A DNA stretch of 64,000 bases from Cladocopium goreaui (taxonomy: Eukaryota > Sar > Dinophyceae > Suessiales > Symbiodiniaceae), in contig CAMXCT020006583.1 in NCBI GenBank assembly GCA_947184155.2, positions 289,501-353,500 on the forward strand. The letters are read 5' to 3'. A program made the position numbers and the translations under genes. Below the pieces are notes generated by a model. It had not been told where the DNA came from. It made no database searches and worked only from the letters and a program-made list of their open reading frames with translations. Below, one piece after another: positions 21,401 to 31,346 of this stretch (position 1 is its first letter; every line of letters begins with the position of its first letter).

Positions 21401-23317
21401 CAGGGGGAAGCCACGGAGGAATTCAGTTAGCAGGTTTCTCATAAGTTCACCTCCTTCTGCATTCGCCTGCCCAGGAATTGGGATCATGTCGATCAGGACT
21501 TGTCGCAGATCCTGCTCCGTAGCAATAGGGTCATCTCTGACATCCCTGTCATCCCATGGCACCATCTGTAGATCAGCACATCCCTTGCCAGCAGCCTGAA
21601 GAAGTGAACTGAGGGTCCGTTTGCAGTGGTCAGGGAGATCAAAGCTAACCCATGAGAGCACCCGTAGGGGCCCCTCGCACCGTATCCCATGTGGTATGAC
21701 CTCAGGGGTCGTGATCTGGAGATAATCAATATGATGGGTACCTTCCTCAATTGATGTAAAGAGTAGGTGCCCATAAGCATGTCGCGCTCGGCCACTCCAG
21801 GAAGGCTGACCAAGGACGACATCATAGCTGAGGTCTGTAAGGGTGGCAGGGTGCCACACGCAGAGTCGATCTTCAAGGCAATGTAGAAGTACTACTCTTC
21901 GTTCCCCAGTTGTCAGCCTCAGCATTTCTGGCGGAGTGGCGATTGCAGCAACCTTGGTGGTACCTGGGAAGCAATCGAACTCATTGAGCACTTTGTTGAT
22001 TGCCAATCCACTGTACGATCCCGCCGAAAAGCCGAGAACATCAATGTCTCTGATACCGTCTGGGATGGTAGCTGTCACAAGATGGGGAAAACAGGCTCGC
22101 ACCAACAGCAGTTTGCCCTGTGGATGGTAGCATCTGAAGATTTGGCGAACTGCCGTGACCCATGTGGGGTGGGGAGGTCTCGCATGTGCTGGCCGGATGG
22201 TTGCCGCAGTCAGTAGCCGTATGGCACGGGTGATCAAGAGCTTGAGGTTGGCAAATCTATCCGGCAAAAATTCCTTCCATGCGCTCCATCCAACGGCAGT
22301 GGAGAAAAGCTGGTAGATTGCATACTCATGCGTTGTTTTGGTCAACCCAAGTTGGGTGATACGCTGCTCCCAATCATCTGTCATTGCCAGCGAAGGGCCA
22401 TACACTTTCATTTGCGCATGATTCTGGAAGAACAGGTTGTAATCATGATCAGGGCTTAGCAGTCCGCCTCCCAGTCCACTGCAGTGTACTGTGAGAGGTC
22501 GATCTGGCATCGGAGAGTCCTCTTGCCACAGGCTATTCATCGAGAACACCCACTGTGCCCATCTCTTCGGTCGGTCAACCAGAGGATGCGGAGCTTGCGA
22601 CGTGTTGGCTGCCTCACCCGTATAGATCCGCTGGGAACACTGCACAAGATCGAATACTTCTCCTTTCACTGATGCTGTCCACTCCTCTGGTGCGCGAAAC
22701 GCTGTTGGGAGACCAAATGCAAGCACAGCAGCTTGGGCAAGAGCCCGGCAAGGAGTTCCCAGGGCAGGTCTTCGTTCCCACAACCCTAGTAACGCCACTA
22801 GCTGCGGAGACGGAGGAAGCTTTGCATGGACACGCAGGCCTATGACCGGAAGAAAGTTGTGGTGGAGCCATTGTGGCTGCCACTCTGCTGTCCCAAAAAG
22901 GGCTGCTGCTAATGGCAACCAGCCAAACTGCGCCAAGTCCTCAAGTCGCGATGGTAGCCGTTGTTTGGCCCTGGTTCCAAAGCCATGCAATATGACAGGC
23001 CTGATGAAGCCCGGTTCAATCTCCATAGCCTGATATATCTTGTCTCCTGGTAGCACTTTTATCGCAACTTCACCTGGGAGGAGACTGAGTGTTGGCAGGG
23101 CTCCTTGCTCATAGGCAGGGCGGGCCCACTTATGAAAATTGGGCTGTCTGCCTTGGAAGCCATCAAGGATTCCTCGCAAGTGCCCATGCCGAGGCCACTG
23201 CCCCGTTGCAGGCACTGGAAACGTGACCAAGCCTGACCATTGTCCCAATATGCTCCAAGCGTGACACCAATCAGCTGCACATCGAGTGGCAGTGCCTAGA
23301 AGCGGCGATCCTAGCAA
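21389..23317 (-). pseudogene. N-terminal part of the large gene: alpha/beta-hydrolase-like domain
   Basis: An uninterrupted 642-codon frame, open upstream to about 23380, so the start codon is not fixed. Near residue 426 it has DVLGFSAGSYSGLAI, a GxSxG nucleophile elbow after a beta strand. About 50 residues later LLHCLEDRLCVWHP offers an acidic residue, and then RARHAYGHLLF offers a histidine: the spacing of a Ser-Asp-His triad of the alpha/beta-hydrolase (lipase/esterase) fold. The N-terminal 400 residues are not recognised. The frame ends at 21389, but the next frame continues at once (LIFLLDMVLPQLDAYH) into the helicase, so a single frameshift near 21395 separates the two. A hydrolase fused to a helicase and polymerase in one mobile-element gene is unusual; substrate unknown. 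Confidence 0.6.
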
Positions 23318-23387
23318 TCCACTAGAGACAGCAGTTTCAGTATCACCAGGCGGTTGGGTGGTCGATAGGTAACTTTCAACATGATAA

Positions 23388-23740
23388 CAACGCCTTCATG
23401 GCTTTTGCCAGGTTGTTCAACATATTCGATTGAAGCCAAAACCTGAATGTACAAATTAACATGCAAGGCCGTCTGCTGAATGAGAGGCGCAAAAGTGGAC
23501 TAGTACGGACCTGTACATGGTCCAGAGGGTCATCACTACCAGAAAAAGCAACGCAAGAGCAAAACAGCGAACCAAACAGAAACAACCACAAGAACAAACC
23601 AAAAGAAGTAGTGACAGCCAATCAGTCCATGGGGGATTGGTACAAGCGGTGACATCATTGTGTCGTCACACTTGGTATGGCTACTAAAACAACAGAAAAA
23701 CGAAAACAAAATCCACACCAAGCCATACAAGCAGGGCAAC
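23388..23740 (-). mobile_element. Older SINE-like copy, minus orientation
   Basis: The reverse complement shows the G/T-rich region, then ACCATGTACAGGTCCGTACT with CCACTTTTGCGCC, then ATATGTTGAACAACCTGGCA with GCCATGAAGGCGTTG. This is the same order as in the 18867-19255 copy. The terminal A run is lost and no flanking duplication is visible, so it is older. It sits just upstream of the hydrolase-like frame. Confidence 0.6.
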
Positions 23741-24547
23741 TTGTGTCAGCTGTGTTGAGGTCCTCTGTGGGGTGCGGTTGCCACTCGCTTGCATGAGCTG
23801 TAACTGTCGGCTTATAACTGCACGTTCTGTTTCATTGGCTCGGGCTTTTACACGGATGCGCAGACTGTTCAGGCAACAGCAAGCCGTGCATGGCTCTGCG
23901 ATCTTTTTCGCTGATCATGCCTGCAAGAAGTTCTGTTTGCTGCAATGAGGCACAAGTTGCTTCCAGTGTCCGCTAGGTATGCGACAATTTTGCAAACATA
24001 GCCTTGTAGGAGGAGAAGATCTTGTGCATCATTGTGACTCTAGAGTTCTTGAGGCAAGTGTGCTAGTTTGCTCGGTTGAGCTGTAGCCATATGTTCAGTC
24101 TGCATTCGAGTAGTGGACGCAGTTGGTTAGGAGGGTGAGCAAAACAGCAACGGGTGCCATGACTTGATGACTTTGACATCGTCCTATGCTACCTATTACT
24201 GGTAGGGACCCCATGGTGACAGCACCTGCATTGCACAGTGGTCACAACGTAGTAGGTGGCAACCGTGGGCACCCCACTTGACCGTTTGCAATACTGGAAC
24301 TGTACTGGCGTACCGGCGCTGTGGTGCTCATGGCTCTCAGAACTATTTGGTGCGCTGTTTGAGGGAGGTGGGTCACTACTTCCTGCTGGCTTAATCATTT
24401 GCGCAATAAGAGACAGCTTCAAGTATTTGTCGATATGGCGGGATCAGTCGCTCTCATGGTTAAGTTGCTATGACCTCACTCTTGTAGTGTTGACAGTCTG
24501 CAGGTTTTATTCCCTACTGGCCCGTTTCTAAACTATCCGACACCAAT
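23741..24547. other. No recognised feature
   Basis: Ordinary-looking sequence between two SINE-like copies. Open frames do not exceed about 90 codons and show no domain. Confidence 0.4.
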
Positions 24548-24562
24548 GAGTTCGTGAACATG

Positions 24563-24741
24563 GGTCTTTGGTTTTTTCTGTTGGCATTGTGGCAGCTTAT
24601 AGGCCTTTGTACCGGATCCCAGTTCACTTTTGAAGCTCACCGTCGTAAAGATGGATGACGCGTTTACATCAATAATTGAATTTACTAACATGCAACTGGC
24701 TTACAGGCATGATGAGAGAGCTGGGCGTTGGATGGAAAAAA
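24563..24741 (+). mobile_element. SINE-like copy with ~15-bp target-site duplication
   Basis: GAGTTCGTGAACATG (24548-24562) and GAGTTCGTAAACATG (24742-24756) flank it. The 3' end is GGGCGTTGGATGGAAAAAA, and the 5' part has the family's GTACCGGATCCCAGTTCACT block. It is shorter than the 389-bp copy, consistent with 5' truncation. Confidence 0.75.
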
Positions 24742-24756
24742 GAGTTCGTAAACATG

Positions 24757-25117
24757 ATCAGCTGATCACTCTGCCTTTTTTGTTTGTTGTGTTCTTCTGG
24801 TTTCTTTGGTTTTGATTTGTTTTGCTTTGGTTTTCTTTCCTGTTTTGGTTCTGCTTCTTTTTTGTGGCAGGGAACACTGGGCGTGGCTGGTCGTGGTTGA
24901 GGTCCGGCAGGGAACACTGGGCGTGGCTGGTCGTGGTTGAGGTACGGCAGGGAACACTGGGCGTGGATGGTCGTGGTTGAGGTCCGGCAGAGAACACTGT
25001 GGATCGCGGGTCGCAGTTGGACGAGGACGACGAGGACGACGAGGACGACAAGGACGACAAGACAAGGAGGACGAGGAGGACGAGGAGGAGAGGAGGAGGA
25101 GGAGGACGAGGCAGGAG
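24757..25117 (+). repeat. G/T-rich run, 40-bp minisatellite and GACGAG repeats
   Basis: 24757-24865 is T/G-rich like the middle of the SINE family. 24866-25008 holds about 3.5 units of a 40-bp repeat (GGCAGGGAACACTGGGCGTGG and TGGTCGTGGTTGAGGT). 25017-25117 is a purine-rich run of GACGAG, GACAAG and GAGGAG units. Translated frames here (poly-Ser or poly-Arg) are artefacts of the repeat. Confidence 0.85.
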
Positions 25118-25125
25118 GAGGCAAC

Positions 25126-26244
25126 TGACATAAAATCTAACAACCCTTACCTGGCAGGTGGGGAATGAAATATCGAAGTGATGCACATGGAATCAAAAGC
25201 ACCTCGACTGGCTTTTCCGTACGTGGCCACCTGGCCGTTAATGTCAATTTCTTCCTGCTCTTGACTACGCCTGGTGGTACCTGCTCTTATTCTGAATATG
25301 GGCACGTGAACAAGCACTCGTGAGAGGACTCTGAGAGGCTGGTTAGGTGACATTGTAGAGCAATTGCGCCCCTTTTTTGTCTTTTTGGCAACAATGTAGA
25401 TCGCGTGTCTCACTTTTCTGGGTGGCAACTAATTCGTTCAAGTTTTTGAGTCAGTTGCAAATCTTTTGTGGGTGTTTCTGTTGGGCTCTTGCCTCTTTCG
25501 CTGTTTGCTTTGCTGTCCTTTGGATGGTGAGACGCAAATCTGGCTGGGGATCTGCGTCTTGCCTTGTGTTTTTGGTGGTGTGTTTTTTAGTTTTGCGATT
25601 TGCCATGCTGCATGCGATCACCTGCGTCCATGTAGAAGTTTCCTTTTTAACAGCTTCTTCTCATGTAAGGACCGAGCCTCAGAGCGTGATCGGCCATACC
25701 GGAGGAAAAAAAAATTCCGTACGTGGCCACGCTAAGGTCAGGACGCACACAGTGCATGAAGAGACACTTCTTCATCAATTCTTCCTGCCAAAGTGCTACT
25801 TTTGTCTCCAGTTTGCGAGGAAAAAAAATCTGGAAGTTCTCGACACAGAGCAAGAAGCAACTTGCCAAGATGCAGCAAAAAAAGAATGTTCAGTGGGTTG
25901 TGTTGATGACAGAGGTCCCATTTCCAAAGCCTGCAATCGACGCGCTTCAAGGCTCGGCGAAGCCTGCTGGCCGAGGCCACGCGTCGGACGCAAAACGTGT
26001 TGGCACAGAGCAGAGACACGCAGCAACGTTGAAACTTGAAGTATTTGGCAACTGTCCGCAGCTGCGCAAAGATTGGAAATTGCAGAAAATAAAAATCATT
26101 GAAACAAAGTTCAAGGCAGGCGTCAATGGAAGTCTCAAACTCCAGTGTCTGTTCGAGGCCCTTTACTTGAAACCGAACCTTCAAGGAGGTACCCGATTCA
26201 ACTGGCTGAGGGTCCATTTTTGGACCCCCGTGCAAAGGAAACGT
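25126..26244. other. No assigned gene; contains one arm of a 21-bp inverted repeat
   Basis: A 220-codon frame at 25377-26039 and a 213-codon frame at 25723-26364 overlap but have no recognisable domain, and the latter runs into a SINE. The segment 25967-25987 is the exact reverse complement of 26903-26923. Confidence 0.4.
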
Positions 26245-26262
26245 GTTTCAAAAAAGGGGTCA

Positions 26263-26536
26263 TTGGACTGTGTACTAGTTCTCTGTCAGATATTTTTTTC
26301 CGTCCAACGCCTTCATGGCTTCCGCCAGGTCGTTCAACACGTTCAATTGCATGTTGCAAATTAGGTTTCATTGTTAATTAGCGCATAGTACTAGTTCTGT
26401 GTCAGATAGTCTTTTGTTGCCCATCTTCTGCAAGATGGATCACGTCACTGCGTTAATTAAATAATTCACTGATATGCAACATGCTGTCGAGCGTGGAGAA
26501 CGACCTGGCGAAAGCTAATACGTTGGACGGAAAAAA
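26263..26536 (+). mobile_element. SINE-like copy with 18-bp target-site duplication, itself interrupted
   Basis: GTTTCAAAAAAGGGGTCA at 26245-26262 and 26537-26554 flanks the insert exactly. The 3' end reads GATATGCAACATGCTG, GAACGACCTGGCG, CGTTGGACGGAAAAAA. Its 5' part is split by a second, opposite copy at 26293-26387. Confidence 0.85.
26293..26387 (-). mobile_element. 95-bp truncated SINE-like copy nested in another copy
   Basis: In minus orientation the copy ends GCGTTGGACGGAAAAAAA. ACTAGTTCTCTGTCAGATA at 26274-26292 and ACTAGTTCTGTGTCAGATA at 26390-26408 flank it, with one mismatch (the repeat extends two bases further upstream). It is heavily 5'-truncated, typical of target-primed insertion. 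Confidence 0.8.
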
Positions 26537-26554
26537 GTTTCAAAAAAGGGGTCA

Positions 26555-27248
26555 GAAAGTGGACCCGCTTGAAATCAAAGTGGTCCCCCCTGAAGGTCCA
26601 GTTTTGGTCCCTTTGGCCCCTTCATTATGGCAAATCTGCTAAAGCGTTTATTTCAAGTTGAAGCTGATTTGACCAGCAACGGCTTCGGCTGGAATCTTGA
26701 ACTGTAGAAAAAACACTTCAGGGCAAGCTTCGAGGCAGGCTTCAAGGCAGGCCTCGAGGGCCTCAGGCATGAAAATTGAAGCAGTCGTCCTCGTGGTGAA
26801 GTTGGTGGGGGAACTGTGCTGCCTCGCTTGAATTTTAGGCCGCAGCTGGCGCAAAGAGACGGCCTCCAGGCAAGCCTCGAGGCCTCAAGGTTCTGGAAAT
26901 TGCCGACGCGTGGCCTCGGCCAGGCTTCGATTCGCTTTAGACACGTAAGCAGATTCTCAGAAATGTTGTTCGACGGCCGTTTATGGTTTGTCTTTTCCTT
27001 TTTCTGCGGTGCTCTTCAGCGGCGCGAATCGGAAGAAACGCCACGTTGGCAAAAGTGCGGCCGCTCGGCACAATCTTTGTCGCTAAGTGCGACGTCTGCC
27101 GCACAAAGTGACGGTCGATGTCGTCTAGTGGGACGGGTGTGTGATCAAGTTTTGTGTAGCAAGCTATGTCTGAGCGCTGTTTGAGGAAGTTGTGGACAAG
27201 TTGTGGTAACTTCGTGTTGTGTGAAAGTGAGTTGTGTGTGAGGAAGGT
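26555..27248. other. No recognised gene; short palindromic and purine/pyrimidine repeats
   Basis: Contains tandem AGGCAGGCTTCAAGGCAGGCC-like words near 26728-26760 and the second arm (26903-26923) of the 21-bp inverted repeat. At 27190-27248 a GT-rich run (GAAAGTGAGTTGTGTGTGAGG) leads into element 1. Confidence 0.4.
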
Positions 27249-28107
27249 GTGTGTGTGTGAATCCTGCTATCACACGCAGGCACAAACTCATATACATATG
27301 TACTTTAACCCTTGAAGTGAAAGCAGAGCAGGGGGCCACGGCTCCATTCATCAGTCCGTGGCCAACGAAGCTACTGATGTTTGGAGAGGATATGCAGTCT
27401 GATCAACTGCACGTACCTGCAAATCGAACTGTTGATTTCTGTTCCTCTATGACGCTGTTTGCTTTAAGAAAGAATTTCACATTTCGTACTGTCTCCTCTA
27501 TTACTTGCACTAGCAGTTTTTGATTTTCTGAGCTCGTTCGGGAGCCTTCATGTATTGCGCTGACATGGCATCGAGCTTGTTCGGGAGCCTTCATGTATTG
27601 CGCTGGCATGGCACTGAGCTCATTTGGGAACCTTCATGTGTTGCGCTGGCATGGCACCGAGCTGATTGAGGATCTTTCATGTTGCATTGGCGTGGCACCG
27701 AGCTATAGTTTGGACATTTTCATATAGTGTACTTGCATAGCATTGAGCTGATTCGGGAGCCTTCATGTGTTACATCGGCATGGCACTGAGCCATACTTTA
27801 ACAAAATTTTTATGTATTGTACTTGCATGACATCGAGCTGATTCGGGAGTCTTCATGTGTTGCATCGGCATGGCATTGTGCTATAATGTTTAGTTTTTTT
27901 TTTCAACCAATTGTGCTAGCATAGTACCGAGCTAGTTTGGAAGCTCTCCTGTGTTACAGCAGTTTGGAAGCTCTCCTGTGTTACAGCGGTTTGGTAGAGT
28001 AGGGTGCAATTTCTATCAGCAGTGTCGGCCAGGTTTCTAAGGAATTCAAGGCGAGAACGAGATCATTCACATGACGGTCCATTTCAAACCCAATTCAGCA
28101 GTGTGTA
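27249..28107 (+). repeat. Left terminal repeat of element 1
   Basis: Begins GTGTGTGTGAATCCTGC with an overlapping pairing pattern (GTGTGA with TCACAC, CCTGC with GCAGG). Then come the pseudoknot fold at 27328-27420, the peptide-neutral stretch to 27526, and a minisatellite at about 27527-27950 of ~43-bp units (GAGCTGATTCGGGAGCC and TTCATGTGTTGC are typical words). It ends CAGCAGTGTGTA. Almost identical to the right repeat except for two minisatellite units. Confidence 0.85.
27328..27420 (+). ncRNA. Pseudoknot fold, copy 1 (left repeat of element 1)
   Basis: Outer stem GCAGG (27328-27332) with CCTGC (27416-27420). Stem a GGCCACGG (27334-27341) with CCGTGGCC (27356-27363). Loop b CTCCATTCATCAGT (27342-27355) with b' ACTGATGTTTGGAG (27373-27386), two mismatches, giving an a-b-a'-b' pseudoknot. 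Linker AACGAAG. Then GATAT and a hairpin GCAGT/ACTGC around the loop CTGATCA. Function unknown; a self-cleaving or dimerising RNA is possible. Confidence 0.7.
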
Positions 28108-28350
28108 CTGGGTGCACGGCAGATTATGCCGACACCGTCGCAGGGATTCGTCCCAGCTCAAGGATTTTCTCGCGACACATTAGCGTGTCGTGTAGGATGA
28201 CTGTCATGTAGATGACAGTAGAAGGAGCCCAAATGGGCGAAGAACAGCCTAGCGGCACTCAAAAGGACGCCTAGCGGTGAAGGACGCCTAGAGGTGAAGG
28301 ACGCCTAGCGGTGAAGGAGCCTTAAGGCGAAGACTAACTGATACATGGAT
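28108..28350 (+). other. Structured leader of element 1
   Basis: Immediately after the left repeat comes CTGGGTGCACGGC, then hairpins GGG-ATTCGT-CCC (28143-28154), CGACAC/GTGTCG (28173-28190) and ACTGTCAT/ATGACAGT with a 4-nt loop (28200-28219). Four 17-bp units of GACGCCTAGCGGTGAAG type follow at about 28265-28331. The position matches the primer-binding or packaging region of a retroelement. TGGGTGCACGGC could pair with a tRNA 3' end (complement ends in CCA), but that is speculative. Confidence 0.5.
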
Positions 28351-28746
28351 GTTGCGGCACTCAGTCCACCATGCAAAGACTTGGTTGTATGTGTGTGCAT
28401 GTGTGTGTCAGTGTGTGTTCCTTTGGTCTAAATAACCAAACCAGTGCTTCTCTTTGCATTATATCATTCCGTGGGAAGTTCGGAATTTGAATTCTGCATG
28501 CTTGTGTGAGGCATCAAGCTTGGGTATTCGATAAATCGTGCATGTATGACTGTATGACCTTCATGATAATGCATGTGCAGAACATGATGGGCTGTTCCGA
28601 GAAATTTCTGAATTTTGTTATGTGTACCTTGATGCGCGCAAAAATGTTTTGTTTCACTTGATAATTGCAATTTGTTACTATGTGTTAATTTGTTATTATG
28701 TGTTACTGGATGCTGGCAAACCACTGTTTCTATAGCTGCTATAGCC

Positions 28747-30377
28747 ATGCCGTCAAAAAGTGCTGGGGGTCCGCCTCCTCAATATGATGGTCAACGACAA
28801 CGCGGTCCTTTCACGATGTCTTGGTTACCACCATTGCCTCCACCACCTGCGCAGGTTCAACCCCAGGTTCATGTGAGTCCCATAGTCAATTCACCACCTA
28901 GACCAATAGCGAGTTTGAGTGTGCGGGGACAGCTGGGTGAATACCGGCTTGAAGTCTCGGACGCACAGGGTCTTCAACAACTTACTCAGATGATGGATCG
29001 TCTAAGTCAAGTGGAAGCACAACTCGCTTTGACCCAGATAGCTCAAACGGCATATCAACCTATTTTCCCCTCTGTGATGCCCGTTCCCAACCTCATGATG
29101 CCCGAAATGTTAGCCCCTTCCACAGTGGCAGAACCTAACAAAGTTGGAAGTGCTTCTCAATCGGTCGCAAGAGGGAGTGGCCATGATGCAGTCTTAACCT
29201 CAGAAGGTGTTGGAACCGCAGCAGCCTCAGATTTGAACTCGTCTTCGCCTCAAAGCCAGCCTGCCAAGTATAAACCTCGTTTACATGGTGCAAGAGTTCA
29301 GACACATGATTTCCATGGAAAGATCAAATACACTGAATACACAACGATTCAAAGACTGACGGACATGACGGTGCATGATTTTCGCTGGAAAGACAGCACA
29401 GAACGAGTCTTGGAAGTTGGACACCCATTGTGTCGACAGTGTTTTGTTACACCAATACTTGCTGGCTTCTTCTGTGATGCCCTTCGGCCTCTGACCCGCG
29501 GAAATTTTCAGCAGTGCGTATGGGAAGAAGTATATTATTTACTCAATGAACGGTTACATGCAGACTTGTTTCAAGTTTCTGAGAGACTTGCGAATGCTTT
29601 GGAACTTGGTCGGGTAGTGGAAACGTCACAGAAGTACGCCCCAAATCCAGAATATTATACTCGCAAGCGGCGGTTTATATTGGAACCGGAGATTACCATC
29701 CAGGCTACGCCTTTTGGGGATTTCTTGGCAGATCAAATTCGTTCAACCTTTCCTGGTGACTTTCATACTCTCAAGGAGGCATGTTTTGTGCTTAGCAAAG
29801 CGATGAATTCTTTTCCAACTTTGATTGAGATGTTTCAGAAAGCAGAATTTATTCAGCTTTCACATTCAGCGGACTCTACGACCACAAAGTTCAAAGGGGC
29901 TGTGATTCTCCATTTGGACATTCCTACCTTCAAGACAGTTGGTGATGCTCCTCAATTTCCCTCTGTTTTTACCTTTGCACACAATAGTAGTATTTTGACT
30001 GCCTGTACCATTCTACGGGACGGGTATATTCGACCTTCAGCTGCTGCCGAACATCAAGCTCAATGGTTGCCAGTTCCTGGTTTCTATTCCAGGGGGAGCA
30101 TGGTAACAGTGACCGTGAAGAAGATGTCAAACGATCACTGAAAGAAACATTCCGAAAGGCAATGGCATATTCACATTTCTCAGACGCAACTCGCCCCACC
30201 AGTATTTTTGGAGTTGCATATTCGCGACAGCACCAGCACTGCACCATACATGCCGGAGGCGTTTGTGCGGATCATGCCGCAAGTCTCTTTTGGGATGCTT
30301 GTCATAATGTTTCTGATCGGCGCTGGATTTTCAGGTCCCAGTTAGCGCAAGTCAAGGGCATAGCCGTGTATATTTAG
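28747..30377 (+). pseudogene. Passenger protein of element 1 (Pro-rich, coiled coil, unknown C-terminal domain), one frameshift
   Basis: From ATG at 28747 the frame runs 464 codons to 30141; a shift near 30100 lets it continue in the next frame to 30377, about 540 residues in all. The order is a Pro-rich start (SWLPPLPPPPAQVQPQ), a short Leu/Gln-rich coiled coil (LQQLTQMMDRLSQVEAQLAL), a Ser/Ala-rich linker, then a globular region from about residue 200. The conserved-looking core FAHNSSILTACTILRDGYIR followed by PVPGFYSRG recalls the H-x-T/S and G-x-x-x-S spacing of ADP-ribosyltransferase-like folds, but this is a weak resemblance. The only gene of element 1; it may be a gag-like packaging protein or a captured host gene. 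The single frameshift may mean recent decay or a sequencing error. Confidence 0.55.
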
Positions 30378-31346
30378 ATATGTTTAGATTAATTTGTGAG
30401 CGCAGCGCCAAAATAATATATTCACCATGTGCCCCTGCATTTCTGTTGCGATTTTGTGAGCGGAAGATGTGGCTGTCATATCAACAGTACAGAATGATAG
30501 AGCCGTTCGCGGTGATTATGTTATCAGTGAGTGTGAAACAGGAATGGCAAATTGAATCAATTTGATGTTTGTTTGGCAATTAACTTCTTGAAGTGATGTT
30601 CACAGTTTGATCCCCTCGCAAAATCCGGGTATTTACTTTTAGCTTTGTCGTTTTGATTTCTCATTTCAAGCTACCAAAAGTGGCGAGTATAGTGTTATAC
30701 CAATAGGTGAGATGTTGTGACAAATTGGACACACTTTTCACTCACATGCACTTTTGTTGTCAAGCCCTTAGAGTGACAGTGTGGGTAGCGATCTCAGTCC
30801 GCAGTTCGTCTTAGCCTTAGTGCAGTGTTACCTCTGGGCTTTTGGCTCGGATGAGATTGATCGTTCAGCATTCACAACCTGCACACGTCTGTTGGGCGCA
30901 ACTTCAAGATATTTTTGCATTGCATTTACATGTTGATCCAGAATATTTCCGATGTATCGATGAGGCGCTGCAACTTTGCAGAATACGTTTTCCACACAGA
31001 CACATGACCAAAAACCAGCTGCTTCAGTACGCCTAGATTGGTAACGAGGATGAAAACAGGGCTGACATTGCGCATGTACAAGATGTCGGATTGATACTCT
31101 TTCCTTCCTCCGTTGACATTGGTGCTTCTTCTTCATGATCATAAATTTCCCTGACAAGAGCATGTACATGACAGACTGCTCCTGAAGCATCAGAATTGCA
31201 CAGTTGAAATTGCACCAAACATGTTGTGACCATTTGGTTTCAGCTTAAGCTTGGCACTTCAAATAAGTAAAGACATGATTCCGCTTAGAACTTCAAAACT
31301 CCAAAAGTTGCTTGTTTCGTCCTACTTAATGGCCCTATCGGGCCCA
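30378..31346. other. 3' interior of element 1 without recognised gene
   Basis: No domain in any frame; the longest (120 codons, minus strand) is unconvincing. Just before the right repeat lies GGCCCTATCGGGCCC, an imperfect palindrome (31331-31345). A purine-rich tract, expected for an LTR retrotransposon, is not evident. Confidence 0.4.

Noticed and set aside
24866..25186. Long minus-strand frames rich in Ser, Arg and Pro
   Set aside because: They are translations of the 40-bp minisatellite and GACGAG repeats in several frames at once.
26293..26536. A small inverted-repeat MITE
   Set aside because: The two facing ends each have their own long target-site duplication, so they are two retroelement copies, not one DNA element.
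28747..30377. Firm call of an ADP-ribosyltransferase
   Set aside because: Only a loose H-x-S and G-Y-I-R-P-S resemblance; no full catalytic pattern can be seen.
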